Source: Styela clava (taxonomy: Eukaryota; Chordata; Ascidiacea; Stolidobranchia; Styelidae). Taken from it: DNA of 64,000 nucleotides. The position numbers and the translations under genes were made by a program. The stretch is from positions 13,459,001-13,523,000 of the forward strand of contig NC_135254.1 in assembly GCF_964204865.1 (NCBI RefSeq), in the 5' to 3' direction. The notes under the pieces were generated by a model. That model searched no databases and was not told the DNA's origin. It saw only the letters and a list, made by a program, of their open reading frames with translations. This document shows, piece by piece, positions 17,799 to 30,597 of this stretch (position 1 is its first letter; the number at the start of each line of letters is the position of its first letter).

Positions 17799-18006
17799 TT
17801 TTCGGGTTTGGGTAATTAATAATTGGTTAGATTTTCGATAGTTAAATTTATTTCGCAGATGACACGAAATTTCCCCGCCATTGTTACGTAACAAGTGAAC
17901 CGTAGCACGCTGCGTTAACGCATTCGAAGTATGAACACCCTCAACGCAATTGCGTTGGATTCCGTTCCCAACGCAACGCAAACTATGCGTCAGTGTGAAC
18001 GGGCCC

Positions 18007-18730
18007 TAACGCGTTTGATAAACTAAAATGTATGCGTCGTTCACAGCGAAATTTCACAGTTACGTGTAAGCCCGCTTCTCTTGCCTGACGGTGTTTGTTC
18101 AAACATAGACCATTAATCCGTAGTCAGTGGGTACCCGCATTTAGAAATAAAACATTGAAAATCGCGAAAATTAATTTTGAAGAGAACTATAACTTACAGA
18201 TGAAAGTAGCGTCATAATGGTTTATATCTACAAAAACACGCTCGCATGTAGCGCCGATCAAATTCATGAAATGTGAAAATATTACTTGAAATTTATTGTT
18301 AATGTAGCGGCCATGATTCTAAACAGTGACCGCTATTATTGTAACTAAACTGGCAACGGTAACTTAGGGCATTGAACCCTGATCATTTTGGTGTTGGCGG
18401 GAGCTCTTTCAGCGTGAGCCGCTTGTAGTTATTATTGGTCCCTCCTGTGTAATAACACTGTATTTTACCGGATTACTGTTTGACAACTATTTTATCATTA
18501 TTTGACTACTATTTTGACTCAACAATAAACATCTTTGGACAATCATTTCGAACTTTCAAAGGAACTCAGACAGTACCGCGTCATCAAAAATAAAGTGCCT
18601 GTTCGATCTATTTATTCCAATCACCCTAACGAGCACATCGCCATCGTATGGTGCTGAGCCGTTATAGTTAATGAAGTTGATTTTGAAGTCGCCGTGGCAA
18701 TAAATAACGTTTTTGGGGATTTTACTAGAG
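18007..18730. other. Gene-free interval right of the Harbinger element
   Basis: AT-rich sequence with no domain-bearing frame and no recognised repeat. Confidence 0.4.
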
Positions 18731-18992
18731 GACTGAAAACTCCGTAACAATGCGGCGTTTTTCATTTCATAATTTTGTCATAATCAAAGGCTGCAGTAAA
18801 TTTTTTGTCACCGCGATCGTTTCGGCGGCCGACAATTTAGTTAATGTTGTTAAACTATATAAGACTGAAAACTCCGTAACAATGCGGCGTTTTTTATTTC
18901 ATAATTTTGTCACAATCGAAGGCTGCAGTAAATTTTTTGTCACTCCGATCGTTTCGGCGGCCGACATTCCAATTAATGTTATTGAACTATAT
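18731..18992. repeat. 132-bp direct tandem duplication
   Basis: Two head-to-tail copies, 18731-18862 and 18863-18992, both beginning GACTGAAAACTCCGTAACAA and differing at few positions. The period of 132 is 44 codons, so the + strand stays open through both copies (18750-18995) as two repeated blocks. No known domain, no splice context and no neighbouring coding exon. I treat it as a local duplication. Confidence 0.8.
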
Positions 18993-20522
18993 TAAAGCAC
19001 TTTTTATTCACTAACAAATATTAATTCTCACGCAACAGCGGATATCGTAGTTTGGTTTTTATATTTCGGACAGAATTGTGAGTTCACATCGGCGAAGATG
19101 TTAAAATGACAACTATTTATGGAGTGCATTCACAACACAAATTAATTTTATTCTGATTTTCATCTTCTGTGTAGGATTTGTACCACAGTTTGTAAATTAC
19201 GGTCCCAATTTTCAAGCGAACAATGTTATTATTACTGACACGGGGATGCGATATTTGTGAAGCGGGTCCGTGTGTGTGTCCGTGTTAATTTCGTATTAAA
19301 TCGGCAATCTCTTGATTACTCAGTGTAGAGTATTGACGTAACTCATCTTTGGGTTAAAACACTGATACTAAACACGTGAATAAATCGGCAATAATAGCAT
19401 TTCCACGTGGTCGAAATGATAATTATGTTGAGAAATTTTCATAAAATACATTATTTACTTATCTGTTTCAACGTTTCTGAATTTACAAAAACGGTGTTGA
19501 CACAGTTTATGCAAACTCGTTTCTCATTTATCGTTTCTACCTGTTAGTGATAGCCGTCGGTTAATTCTTACCCGTAACTCGTTGTAAATTAATGTTAATA
19601 AAATCTATTTTGCTTTTCAATGCGCTGTGATTTGTATTAATAAAAGTGATTGAGTCAAAGTGCTTGAATTAGCTTATAACCTTCTCTCCCTTTGAGCGCC
19701 CATAGCGGCGGTTAAACTCGTTTCATGTCTGTTTTCCGGAGGGAAAGGAAAATACGCTTTCCGGAATTACAATCAACAATTACACATTCTTATTTATCAT
19801 TATCAGCGCGGAATGAAAAAGATAACATATCGTGAAAACGATAAAGGGCCGGCAGTGTTAATCGCGTTACGGTGATAACGCACAAAATAATATCGTATTG
19901 ACCGCGAAACTATGATGCGCGATCGTAAAACTGCGCTGTTGCGTTTTTGTAGACGGAATTTCACATCGAAAATTTTCTCAAACGGCGGGGTCACGACCCA
20001 TGTACCCCCCCCCCCCCCCAGCTGGCTGGTTATACAACTAGGCCACTAAATGGGTTGGAATTAACAACATGAGTACTCGTATTTTTGATCTGATGGCACG
20101 TGCTGCATTTTTCTCTCCGGTCCCGATAGCTAGCTTACCAAATGTGAAAAAGAGTCTAATGAGCATGACACCTTTTGAAATAACTATCCCGAATACATGT
20201 ACGACCTACGTACTATACCGTGATACCGCCACAGAAGGCATTGCAGATCCCAATAATACAATGTGTCTTGCAGCATATATATGTATAAAAGTATATTCAA
20301 TAGTTTATGAGTTGTAATCGTGTAAACATTACAATTATACAAGTATCGTAATTTATACATTACGCAATTTTTTGCCCAAAAAGCAAAAATTATTGTTACA
20401 TTAATGTAATTTACTATATTCTATAGTAAATGAAATACATTTTGTTCTCATTTTTGCCCGAATCTGTTCGTCTATCGTTTGTATTCACATTATCATTTTA
20501 TCAAGACACTGGATTATTTTCC
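18993..20522. other. Gene-free interval with a poly-C run
   Basis: Downstream flank of the lectin gene. A run of about 15 C lies at 20005-20019, a likely slippage or assembly-sensitive spot. A + strand frame at 20069-20317 has no recognisable family. Nothing else was identified. Confidence 0.4.
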
Positions 20523-23500
20523 TCATCGTGGAGGAGACTCCAGCGATTTTTCACACAAAGCACTCTTTGCTTTAGAGAAAGGAGACGTATTGAACATTCC
20601 ACTTTCCATTTCAACATCCCTGTTAACTTGAATCTGGATTTGACTGTTGCCAGACGCCGGTGAAGGAAATCTCGTGGAATACCATTTTACGAATCGTGAC
20701 CTCGTGCCATCCGATTTGTTTACGCCGTTGCCCTGCAAAGATAAATAACAGTGCAAGTCCTACATATATATAATAATTCAGTTTGTTCGTATACAGTAAA
20801 TCTATTCGAGACACACAAATAGTTCTGTCTCTTAAATATTCAAAATGTGTAAACCATTAAAACAAGGTCAGTTATTATGCGTTCAGATTACGAAGGGATA
20901 TAAATATCACAAAAATCAAAATATTTAATTTTCACATAACATTTTCCATCGGCTTTGCGGTCATTGTTTATAAACCACAAGGATTTGAAATAGTCTGAAT
21001 GTAGACAAAACTAGGATCAGTCTAAGATTAAAGACTATGGTTTGGCTGAAATCCGATTATCATGTAAAATATTCCATAATCATCCACGCCGTAAGACTTA
21101 ATCGAGGCGCTGTTCGTTGATGATTTGAAAAACAGTACATCGTACAAAGGTTGTAGAAAGTATTTCCAATATTATATTTCCTTGCACTGCAGCACATAAT
21201 GTTCAAGTTTGAGTGCAGTTATAGCCCCCTACGTACGTACGTTTGAATAGTTATATGGAGTTTTTTGTGGCGAAAATCCACCAGAAAAGTCTGTTAATAA
21301 CTTGAAAGCTTCGGAAAGGATTGCCAATTTGTGACGAATTGTGTGGCGTGCATTGTCTCTTTGATACGCATTGATTGAGCTTGAATGCCGCAAAGATATC
21401 ACAGCATTACCAATCAATCACCACGTTGCTTATTTTTGGTTGCAATTGTCAGTTTAATTTGTACGTTGAAACTAAAGCTGGTCTTTGGTTGCAGTTAGAT
21501 GAAAACGGAATTCTGCATGAATGACCATTGACAACCATCAACAAGATTACGAACGTGATTAATTGTGGTTTTTGTGGTATGTCAAATTGAAAAACATTTA
21601 AAAAATAAAAAAATAAAAAGTTCTTGAGCATGAAAACAAAATTGTTTCGTTTCACAAAAACAAAAATTAGGTTACCTGAACCATTTTGTTGAGTCTGTTT
21701 TTGTAACTCACTTAAAACTTAGCCGTTTAATAAAATTGTTTCAAGAGAAATGTGATGGAAAAAGATCAGAACATTGTTCGAAAAAGTCTTTTATTGCGTC
21801 AAAAACAGTCTATGATGAGTAATCAAGATTAAATTTGTTTATCTCATTGTTACCTGTTTTCGATACGTCATTCCTACGATGAAATATACAAATTCTATTT
21901 CTTCTGTCATCGATTCTCGCAAATAGGCTTCTAATTTCTCCAAATGAGATTCATCGTAAATGTCAGCAAGTCTACCGCCCATTTTTTTGCAGTTATTTCT
22001 GGCTTCTCTTTCATCAATCATTCCTCTGTCCTTTTTGGTGAACATGAAGCATCGATTGTTGTATTCAACATGACAGAAAGTTTGGAGTTTCGCTGGTACT
22101 GTTCAACAAAATTAATGAAAGGTGCTATTATAAATGAACATTTACTAATCGAATATCTTATACTAATATACTAATTGAATGTCTTTCTAAAAAAATATGA
22201 TAACAAGTTATTAATAAGATTGGTCGGATGACAATTGCATTTTGTTTAATTTAAAGCACGCAAAGAACACGTAAACCTAACGCTTAAAGTGGAAAAACAA
22301 ACTTTACTACTTGGTTACTGCTAATACCTCTAATTTACAATTATCGCTTGAAATAGTCTTACATAGCTTAAACGAGAAAACCACTATCACGCTTAAAAGA
22401 TGTCATTTTTATTCAGTTTACAGACACATGTCATGAATCTCTAATATGATGTGGGTTGACCTTTAATGATCGAATTTTTGAGCTTGTTATTTAGCCAGAT
22501 CAATCCATTATGCGATTGAATTTCGACACCACAAATGGTGTTGAAATCCATTTAAAGTCGCCGAAGGCGTTTTATTACCACATCCGAAAAATGGTAAAAT
22601 GTATTTGAAATACACGGTTATTACTCGTTTATCCCCAGCAACCGGTCATAATATTTAAATGAGCATGACTACATGTTAGGAAAATTGGGTTAGTGGAATA
22701 TGCCAGAATTTACAGTGAATCATGCATTTATGACATTGAATCACAAGTTTGGTTTTATGTTTCTACTTAACGAATATGAGCAATGCACCAAATATTTTAA
22801 TATAGTTTGAAGACAATGAATAATGCTTTTATCTTGCATTACTTAATACCAATGATGGTAGGTGGGTGGAAATTATGTCATAATTGCCACATAATTTAAT
22901 GCACGGATGTATTATGAAAAATTTCCCAATGATGTATGGTCAAAAATCATAATTCCATTGCACAGAGAATCTTTTGCCAAAAGTAATTTTGGTAATATAT
23001 ACTAAAATTTTTCACATGACATATATATCAAATTGTTTTTTAACTTAACATGCTGTGCGAATCAAAAAGCAAATATTCTGTTAGAACATTTTTTCTAGTT
23101 TTATTTACTTTAATTCTCATATACTTGATGACATAAAAATCTTAACCAGAAGAGAACCAATGTTGCATAATTTTTGATTGCTGGCTATTCCCGATTAAGG
23201 CTAGTTAGTCTGTATACTATTCGTTTATTTATTATGTGTTAAAGACAGTAATGATACCGGCGCCGGCGTCGAAATATTAAAACCGCAGTTTCAAAGATTA
23301 AAGAATTTACTATATACGCGTAAATAAACAATCAAGTTTACATCATAACATTTCATGAAATATCTTATTACAACTTTTATATATAAAAATATTCAACTGA
23401 AATGACTTTGGTGTCAAAGGTTAAACATAATTGGCAAATAAACGTGAACAGGAATAAAAATCTGTTTTGACAAATAAGCGTAGTTTCCTGTAATATTTCT

Positions 23501-24378
23501 GGATGCTCTGGTGGTTAGCGAAAGTTTTTTTAACCTTCGTCGCCTCTTGGCTGTAGGTATGGTGGAAATGATATATATTATATAGGATGTGCCGGTAAGT
23601 TACCAGACTGCCCAACTCAAGTAATGTCGTAAGCCTGAGTTGAGTTGTTTGAACAGGTTAGGATATAATATATATATGACTTACCGTCGTCTTTTCTATC
23701 TGAGACTTCGGTTATCGATTCCAAAAACTCAATTCTGTCTGCAAAAAATATAACATACATATATAAAGATTATGCTGATATAAGCTCCCACGCATGCTAT
23801 CATTATTACGAAGGTGATGTTGATTTGGGTGTGTTACCATCTTGGGACTGGTATTCGCGTGGTTGTGTAAAACTTGCTGAATCGGATTTGTAATTTCGTT
23901 AAACAGATATGTCAGTAAATTATATCATACAATTATTTATCGTATCTTGTTTCATATAATAAAATATATGAAAGATTTCTGGGAATTAAATAATCAAAAA
24001 TTCCAAACTGTAGTATCAAGCAGGAGCAATCTTTTGTTCTATTTTAGCCTATACTATAAAGCAATACAAAAATATCATACCTTCGAGTGCTTTCAGTCTT
24101 TCTTCAATTTTGTCATCCAAGCTTTCAACGGGTGATGGCTTGGGCCTTCCTTTAGAAATGTTGGGACCGGATTTAGGTCTTCCGTTTCCATTGACTCGAG
24201 TGACTCGATCTTTGTTGATGTTGTTTCTGTTTTTATTATTGTTATTTTGTGTTCGTCCTGAACCTGGTACAACCATTTTGAAGTTAGAGTCAAGCCTCTT
24301 GCAAAGAAACATTCCATCATCTTGACATAAAACTACCGGTAAAATAGCGACAAAAACCAATAAAACTATTTGATTCAT
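20523..24378 (-). CDS. Secreted C-type lectin-domain protein
   Basis: Four exons join in frame to 266 residues: 24081-24378 (ATG at 24378), 23685-23738, 21854-22092 and 20523-20732 (TGA at 20523-20525). Residues 1-19 are a clear signal peptide (MNQIVLLVFVAILPVV). A low-complexity basic linker rich in Asn, Lys, Arg and Pro follows, then a short charged segment (about residues 88-115) that may form a coiled-coil neck. The C-type lectin fold spans roughly 118-262: FCHVEYNNRCFMF, EARNNCKKMGGRLADI, FVYFIVGMTYRKQ, FVKWYSTRFPSP, and a closing ALCEK. The exact fit of all three junctions supports the model. EPN/QPD and WND calcium-sugar motifs and the penultimate Cys are not visible, so sugar binding is doubtful. 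Such secreted lectins often act in innate recognition or adhesion; its target is unknown. Confidence 0.88.
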
Positions 24379-27300
24379 TGTGATTTAATTTAATTGTAAA
24401 TGTAAAACTATAACCTGAAACAGGAGCATTCCAAAGTTACTATTGGAAACTATTGGAAGAAAAATATTTAGAGTGAATGGCTCTGAATCCTCGTTATTGT
24501 CTACTACGATACAACACTACCTGAAGTTCAACACCAAAATCTTTCATAACATTTACTAACAAGACGGATGAAATTGATAATTCCGATTAAACGTGCGTCA
24601 TGAGGCTTCCGCGGTGGTGGTTCGCTATATGACACGCAGTGAGCGGTGGCGAATCTTATATTCATCAAAATCATCGGAATTCGCCTTTTTTCAGGTTTTT
24701 TCTGGGACTTAAGTTTACAGATTATATGAAAGCGATTAGCGAAAAACCTTGTTCTATTGTTTCAACCATAAACAGAAAAATAATGAGTAACGCGATGGAA
24801 AAATTAAAAATATTTTTTCGCCTGAATCATCCGAATTTGTTTTCTGAGAAATTGATCATGTTACTTGAACCTCAATATATATAATCGCATATCCATCGAC
24901 ATGTCACTTGTCTGCCTAAGCAAATACTATCCTATATAAACATGCACGTGAAATAAGGTTGTGACCATTTTAAATTGTAGTGTAATTTCTTCAAAGAATC
25001 TTATAGTAGTGAAAGTCGCTGTAAATTATTCGCAATGTTATAGCGAAAAAAGACGCCATTTTGTTTAAATCTTAGCGATAAAATAATTTGATAAAATATC
25101 ACTCTAAAGAAAGCTTTTAAAGTATCATCGTGCGTCTCGTCAACAAAGATAGAATTTGAATTTTAGCCTACTTAGGTATAAACTTTCACAATTAAATGAT
25201 CAGATTCAGCAGGTCTTGTTTTGATCACCACCACTTAAATGTCATTGGGCGACAATTAGGCTAAAACGTTATTTTGCATTGTTTTCACTTACTAGTTCTG
25301 AAATATCGTTTGAAGACACTTTTTATGCTCCCAACTTACAAATGTCGTCTGCCATATTTCGTCAAAAAGGGCACGCATTTTGATGTAACTCTAAATTCGG
25401 GACGTCATTGAAACATGTCAAGAATGATTCCCGACATATGTCATAACAGAAATTTTAAATGGTGACTGCGCTCTTATTAAAAATATGCTCAACTAGGAGA
25501 TAACAACAACGCATAAAAAGTTGACTAATCGTTTCTAAGCCAAACTACAGAATAAAACATGCAGGCATATTTTTTTTATATAAAGCGGAAGACGGAAGTT
25601 GTCTAGATTGAAATCGATACCAAATTCTACCGGAAGTTGGCTTCAGGTAGCCTTGTAAATGATAGTGTATCGTTTCGGTTTGTGATACCGATATGTGAAC
25701 GCTTTAAATAAAAGTGGTTTTCATATACCGTAATGATCATTTTCTCGTTTGGTAATTATCTCGTGAGCCTTCACTTTATTTTTAAACTTGTGTATGTAAA
25801 CTGCTCTAGATGATTGATGTAAGGACAAAGTTATGTTATGATAACCTATGACTAATTCTTGCTTGATTACGCCATTCAAAAGATTTTATTATTCCTTTCT
25901 CATTGTAAAAAAATTATAAAAATTAGGATACACTTTTAAGGCTTATGCTATTCAAGTTTTTCATCCAATCATCCGTTTTATACAAACGTTCATTTTTGTA
26001 GCTGTCTCGGTGTGTATTTCTATTTTAATTGAAACCGTTTGCGTATCTAAACATATGCAATATATGGGATGAAGTTAAATGGGTTTATATGCAAAACACC
26101 CATTATAACACGTATTCGTGCAAATATGGACGAATATTCAATTTGTCGTTCTTTTCGAAATCCGCCATATACGTCACTACGTGTTTTGGAACAGAAACGT
26201 ATACAATTTGATGCGTGGACTTCTGACGTACCGTCGTTCATATATATTGTTCGAACAATATGTGGTGTCCAAAACTCGTGCTAAAATAACATTACATTGC
26301 CGTTAACCGGAAATGTGAGATGATTCCGTTTTTTGTTAGAGGGTGAATGCATATTTGCCTGGGAATTGGTGGATATGCTGGTCGTGGAACAGTTTAAAAA
26401 ATTGTCTAGCAATATACTTGATCCGCATCGAAATCTTACAAAAATAAGTCAAGAAGAATTTTCCTATTTGCTTCAGTGTAAATAAGTTCACCATTATTGA
26501 TTTAATGTTTACGTTAATGGTTTAATGAGTACAAAACAAGATGAGTCCATTATCAGTTAAGTTTTGAATGTGCATTAAAGAGATTGTCTATCTTTTGTCG
26601 CTGTGACAACGAGAGATTAGCTAAATTCTCAATGCTCTCTGTACGGTTTCAAGTTTGGAACTTCTAAACTAAATCATTCACTTCTGTCTTATTACTTTCT
26701 TAATGACTTTAAACAGCATTGCTATAACCATTGTTTGACCTAATTATTTATAGAAATTTTTTTTAAATATAAAATAAAAAGACAATTCAATAGAGAATGT
26801 ACCTGCCCTTTATTTCACAAAATGAATGAACGTTGCATCTTTCCATAAATAAAACTATATATAAATATTTATATATAATATACTGTTAACGATTATGAGC
26901 ACTGCAGACTTTTAAATTATTTAAAGTCACGATTTCTGTTAAACTACTTTATTCATCTCTTCTTATGTGTGTTTATTTAGAATATTCGAGACTTGTGCAA
27001 AAAAATACCTCAACGTTCTTTTCAGATATCATTGGTTGCGTGATACCAACGAAGAATACACATATGCCCAAGGGCCTACTATTAAATTTAATATTGTGTT
27101 ATTTGTATATCATATTACTACTATAAACCATATTTACGCCGTAATAGCGTTTGGATAGGAATGTTATATGTGTGTTCGTGTGACCAAAGTAAGTTCAAAA
27201 ACGTAAGCCAATTTAGTTATTATAAAGAATAAATAAATGTTTTTTTTTCAATATTTTCATAATTAAGACAGCCTATCTATTATACACAGAAACATGAATT

Positions 27301-27870
27301 TACTTCTGTCAAGCATTTGCTAACATGTGCAATTTCATTTTTCTCCATTGCCATTTTCATCCTTCAAAATTTAAGTTTCGTTTATTTGCATTTTATTATT
27401 ATATGCATGTTATCAGTCTTTAAATAGGTTTCAATTTCATCAAAACAAAAAAATCTAATTTCTTACTGAAGGTTAAAACAGTTCGAAGTTATTCAAAAAC
27501 AAATCGGTGATTGACACGATTGATTCAAGATTAAGACGCATGAGATTGACAAACAACAAATCATTCTTATCAGTATTACTAGGAAACGGGGAACTTTAAT
27601 TGTTTAAATATGTTTCCCAATATCTCGCATTGAGAATAGTATTGTTTAAATTTAAACGTGTTTTGTTCATATTAAATAGGGTATAAAATTGACTTTATAG
27701 TTAGACAAATAATTTAAAGTGCTGACTTGTTGAGCTGAATGAGTACGTCAGTTAATAGAAAAATATCCATATACATTCTCAAAACTCCGAAATTTATAAA
27801 CTGAAAATGAACCCAATACAATATCGAAGCGAATGAATATGTTTAAGCGCGAACTCACGACATGTTAGAT
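24379..27870. other. Gene-free interval upstream of the lectin gene
   Basis: 3.5 kb of AT-rich DNA. Open frames are short, overlap on opposite strands (for example around 26.05-26.3 kb) and show no domains. No transposon ends were recognised. The lectin promoter should lie near 24400 but no core motif stands out. Confidence 0.4.
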
Positions 27871-29257
27871 CAGTGTTCCCAACCACCGGTCCGCGAGAAA
27901 TTTCGATTTGTTCTTTTGCTGTCGCTTAAATCAATTTATCGAAGCCGAAAAGACGAAGAAGTCACGTTGTTTCATTATATACACAATTTTTTTTCCACCA
28001 TCATATTGCTGTTTGATAAGTGCGATGTTAATGGCCCGGTGACGTCTTGGGAGCAGGTAATCACAATTTTCGCTTCCGACTCATCGCGAAAGCGCTCCGT
28101 CAAATCTCGCAAGATTCTAATAGGCCTACTTGAAAATCAACATGCGTAATCTTTCCGTTCTGTATTCTTTTCTTGATTATTATTACCATCCAAATAAAAG
28201 GTTATAAATAATTTTGTGTTTAAACCCGAAACCAGTAAAGAACAGTTTAATATTCCAAGCTTCGCCTTGACATCCAGCAAGATTGTTTTATTACGCAAAT
28301 ATATGTTATTATTTTCAGTTCTACTCATTTCAATTTTAATTAAATTATTTTATTATTTTTATTATTTTTATTAAATGACCCGTCACATTGCTGTGGTCAA
28401 ATCAGGTTGATTGTTACAATAATTAATATAGTGCCATTCCCAGTTCCCATATAAGTGTGATTAGTACAAGAATAGCAGGACAAAATGTGATTGATGTTGC
28501 TTACTGATGAGCGCCGTTTTATAGAGGACTTGCACAGGTGACGTGACCTTGTTTACTTGGACGTCAAAAAACAAAAACGTTCATTTGGCTCCTGTCAGTT
28601 GCAAGTCGGATTATACGTTTCCGTTTTGTTTGGCTGTTGAAAATGGTTATTTCGTATTGTTCCGCTGGCTGTACGTATAGTATAACTATAGACAACGAAA
28701 TGGATCTTCAGTTATATTCCATTGTTTTCAAAAAATCCGGAACGTCGCGCAATGTTGATATCATCTATTGGCAGGACTGCTTGGTGTCAAGTCCAGAAGC
28801 CATCTCACTTGTGTTTCACTGTTTGCGGACAGCACTTCGTTGATGGTGATTCATAATGTGCTGTTATCAATTTTTTTAAATATTCATAAGCTCCCTCATT
28901 TCAATGGAAAGCAGATGACAAACTACTGTTATTGGTAGGCCTAGGCGTACACTTTGAAAGAAGCCGCCTACACCCCTTTTCACTAGAATACTGTAAAATA
29001 TTTGATAAAATTACCCCCGAGGCATCATATCTTCCATTTGAAAGGGCTGCGGAGGCAGATACATTTTTTACTCTAAATTATGAAATGTTACTTCCAGGTT
29101 ATCTTATCCTTGCTTTTAGTATATATACATGGGTCAGTATATATTTGCAGCGCAGAGGAATTGAATTTACTCGCACGTACTAGATTAAACTAAAATCTCG
29201 TTTCGTGGGTGCACACCATTCGAAACCGGCCCGCGGGCCGCAGATTGCATACCCCTG
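27871..29257. mobile_element. hAT-like DNA transposon carrying a THAP relic
   Basis: The left end reads CAGTGTTCCCAACCACCGGT. The reverse complement of the right end reads CAGGGGTATGCAATCTGCGG, and the similarity continues through CCGCG to TTTCG, so the ends are degenerate inverted repeats of hAT type. Flanks TGTTAGAT and CTTTAGAC share 5 of 8 bases, at best an eroded target duplication. The interior holds a THAP-like fragment but no recognisable transposase core. Confidence 0.5.
28643..28858 (+). pseudogene. Frameshifted THAP-like zinc finger
   Basis: The start ATG opens MVISYCSAGCT, like the first Cys pair of a THAP (C2CH) finger. The closing CxxHF part appears in another frame as VCGQHFVDGD at about 28821-28850, preceded by PSHLC. 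The domain is therefore split by at least one frameshift. THAP fingers are DNA-binding domains found in P-type and other transposases and in host factors. Given the surrounding transposon ends, it probably belonged to the mobile element. Confidence 0.5.
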
Positions 29258-30597
29258 CTTTAGACCTAATCATGATGGCATCGTAAGTTAAAATCTCGGT
29301 TTCAAAGCCCATGCACGCCGCCATTTCACCCATGCTGTAATAATATTGGTAGACAATGTCGATCATTTCAAACAATTGTAGCTGCTTATTGATACGTCGT
29401 ACAGAAAGCTCCGTGGATGCAAATGTTCCTGTCTACAATATCCACGGATGCAAACGTTCGCAGGTGCAATCTGCATGGGGTGCTGAAATATGTAGGTTTA
29501 AAAGTGCTTCCACCACAATTGAGATCTACTTCTATAATATAGGTATTCAAAGTTTTTGTAATTTTTACAGAAACCGTATAAATTCTGAAGAAGGGTATTA
29601 TATACTGATATCGTCATTTGGCACCCTCGTGATGCCATTCTCGAATCAATTTTCACGAAATGGCCAAAATCTCGCCCCATTGACTGACGAGTTCGCCTTG
29701 TCTGCGCGGAAATTAAATCACAGTATGTAAGACTTGATTCACCCCTTCGATTTTGGGTTGCAGCGATTGTTTCATACCTGTCACTAGTCACGGATCAAAC
29801 TGTTTCTCTGTTCACAACTAATGTGATGAAAAAGACAATCCAAAACAGCTTAGGGTTGATCCAAGGCTTGAGATAAGCATGAACACTGAACATACTTAAA
29901 AGAAGGGTGGAGTAAACGTTTATCACATTATATAAAAGTGTATTTCAACTAGAGTTGCAAAATCGACACAAACACAATTAGCAGGAAACTCATCTATAAA
30001 GTTCAATTGACCAGGTTGTATGATCAGGAAGTAATATTATCACTACAAACTACTACTTCAACCATAAAAATTGAGAATATACTATTCACAAGCATACATA
30101 ATCACTTATTATAGAACTGCTTCATTGAAGAATTTGGGACTGCGAGAACACATAGTAATCACTTTTCATTTTCTTGGTTCTCTGATCTATGTGCTGCATA
30201 AATTGATAGAGGATTACATTTGAGATTTGATACCAACAACATCTTCCCAAGTGTGCAGAAATCATAACACAATGAGATTGCATATTGTATAAAAAAAATT
30301 ATGCAACAGTGGTTGGACGCCACATAGAAGATATCATCAAGACTTCTGTTCAATCAAGTATAGTATAAATATGAAATAAAGTGAGACACTACACTAGTGT
30401 AAAGTAAACTAATAATGATAATAGTAAAATCAATCCAGATGACCATGAAAATCGATTTCAACAATAATCAAATCATGCTAATAAGTTTCTATTAGCATAA
30501 TTTTATATAAAATATAATGGGTCGGATGTTTAGACTGAGCAATGAGCATAATAGATTTTGTTTGACTTACATGATCATTCCACTATCATAATTGTGA
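29258..30597. other. Gene-free interval downstream of PARP2
   Basis: 29395-29475 carries two close copies of a GGATGCAAA(T/C)GTTC word with an intervening TATCCACGG, similar in style to the repeat at 4.93-5.10 kb. The 124-residue + frame at 29356-29730 overlaps a minus frame and shows no domain. No clear AATAAA was found for PARP2 near 30.5 kb. Confidence 0.4.

Larger units (their letters stand above)
15978..18006. mobile_element. PIF/Harbinger DNA transposon, internally decayed
   Basis: The 2029-bp element starts GGGCCCGTTCACA and ends TGTGAACGGGCCC, a perfect 13-bp inverted repeat. It is flanked by TAA at 15975-15977 and 18007-18009, the 3-bp target duplication expected of this superfamily. 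Both ends are packed with GCGTTGACGC and GCGTTAACGC words, which look like subterminal transposase-binding repeats. Inside are a C-terminal transposase fragment on the + strand and a MADF-domain exon on the - strand. That is the two-gene layout of Harbinger elements. Most of the transposase is gone, so the element cannot move by itself. Confidence 0.9.

Noticed and set aside
18750..18995. 81-residue protein made of two repeats
   Set aside because: The frame is a by-product of the 132-bp tandem duplication; no domain, splice context or composition of a real gene.
20069..20317. 82-residue + strand frame
   Set aside because: No recognised family and no neighbouring exon in phase.
21449..21655. 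Extra lectin exon (VDGCQWSF-like wording)
   Set aside because: No usable acceptor and donor pair. The exons at 21854 and 20732 already join in phase and read through the expected GMTYRKQ-to-KSDG segment.
29356..29730. 124-residue + strand frame
   Set aside because: Overlaps an equally long minus-strand frame; no domain and low-complexity repeat wording at its start.
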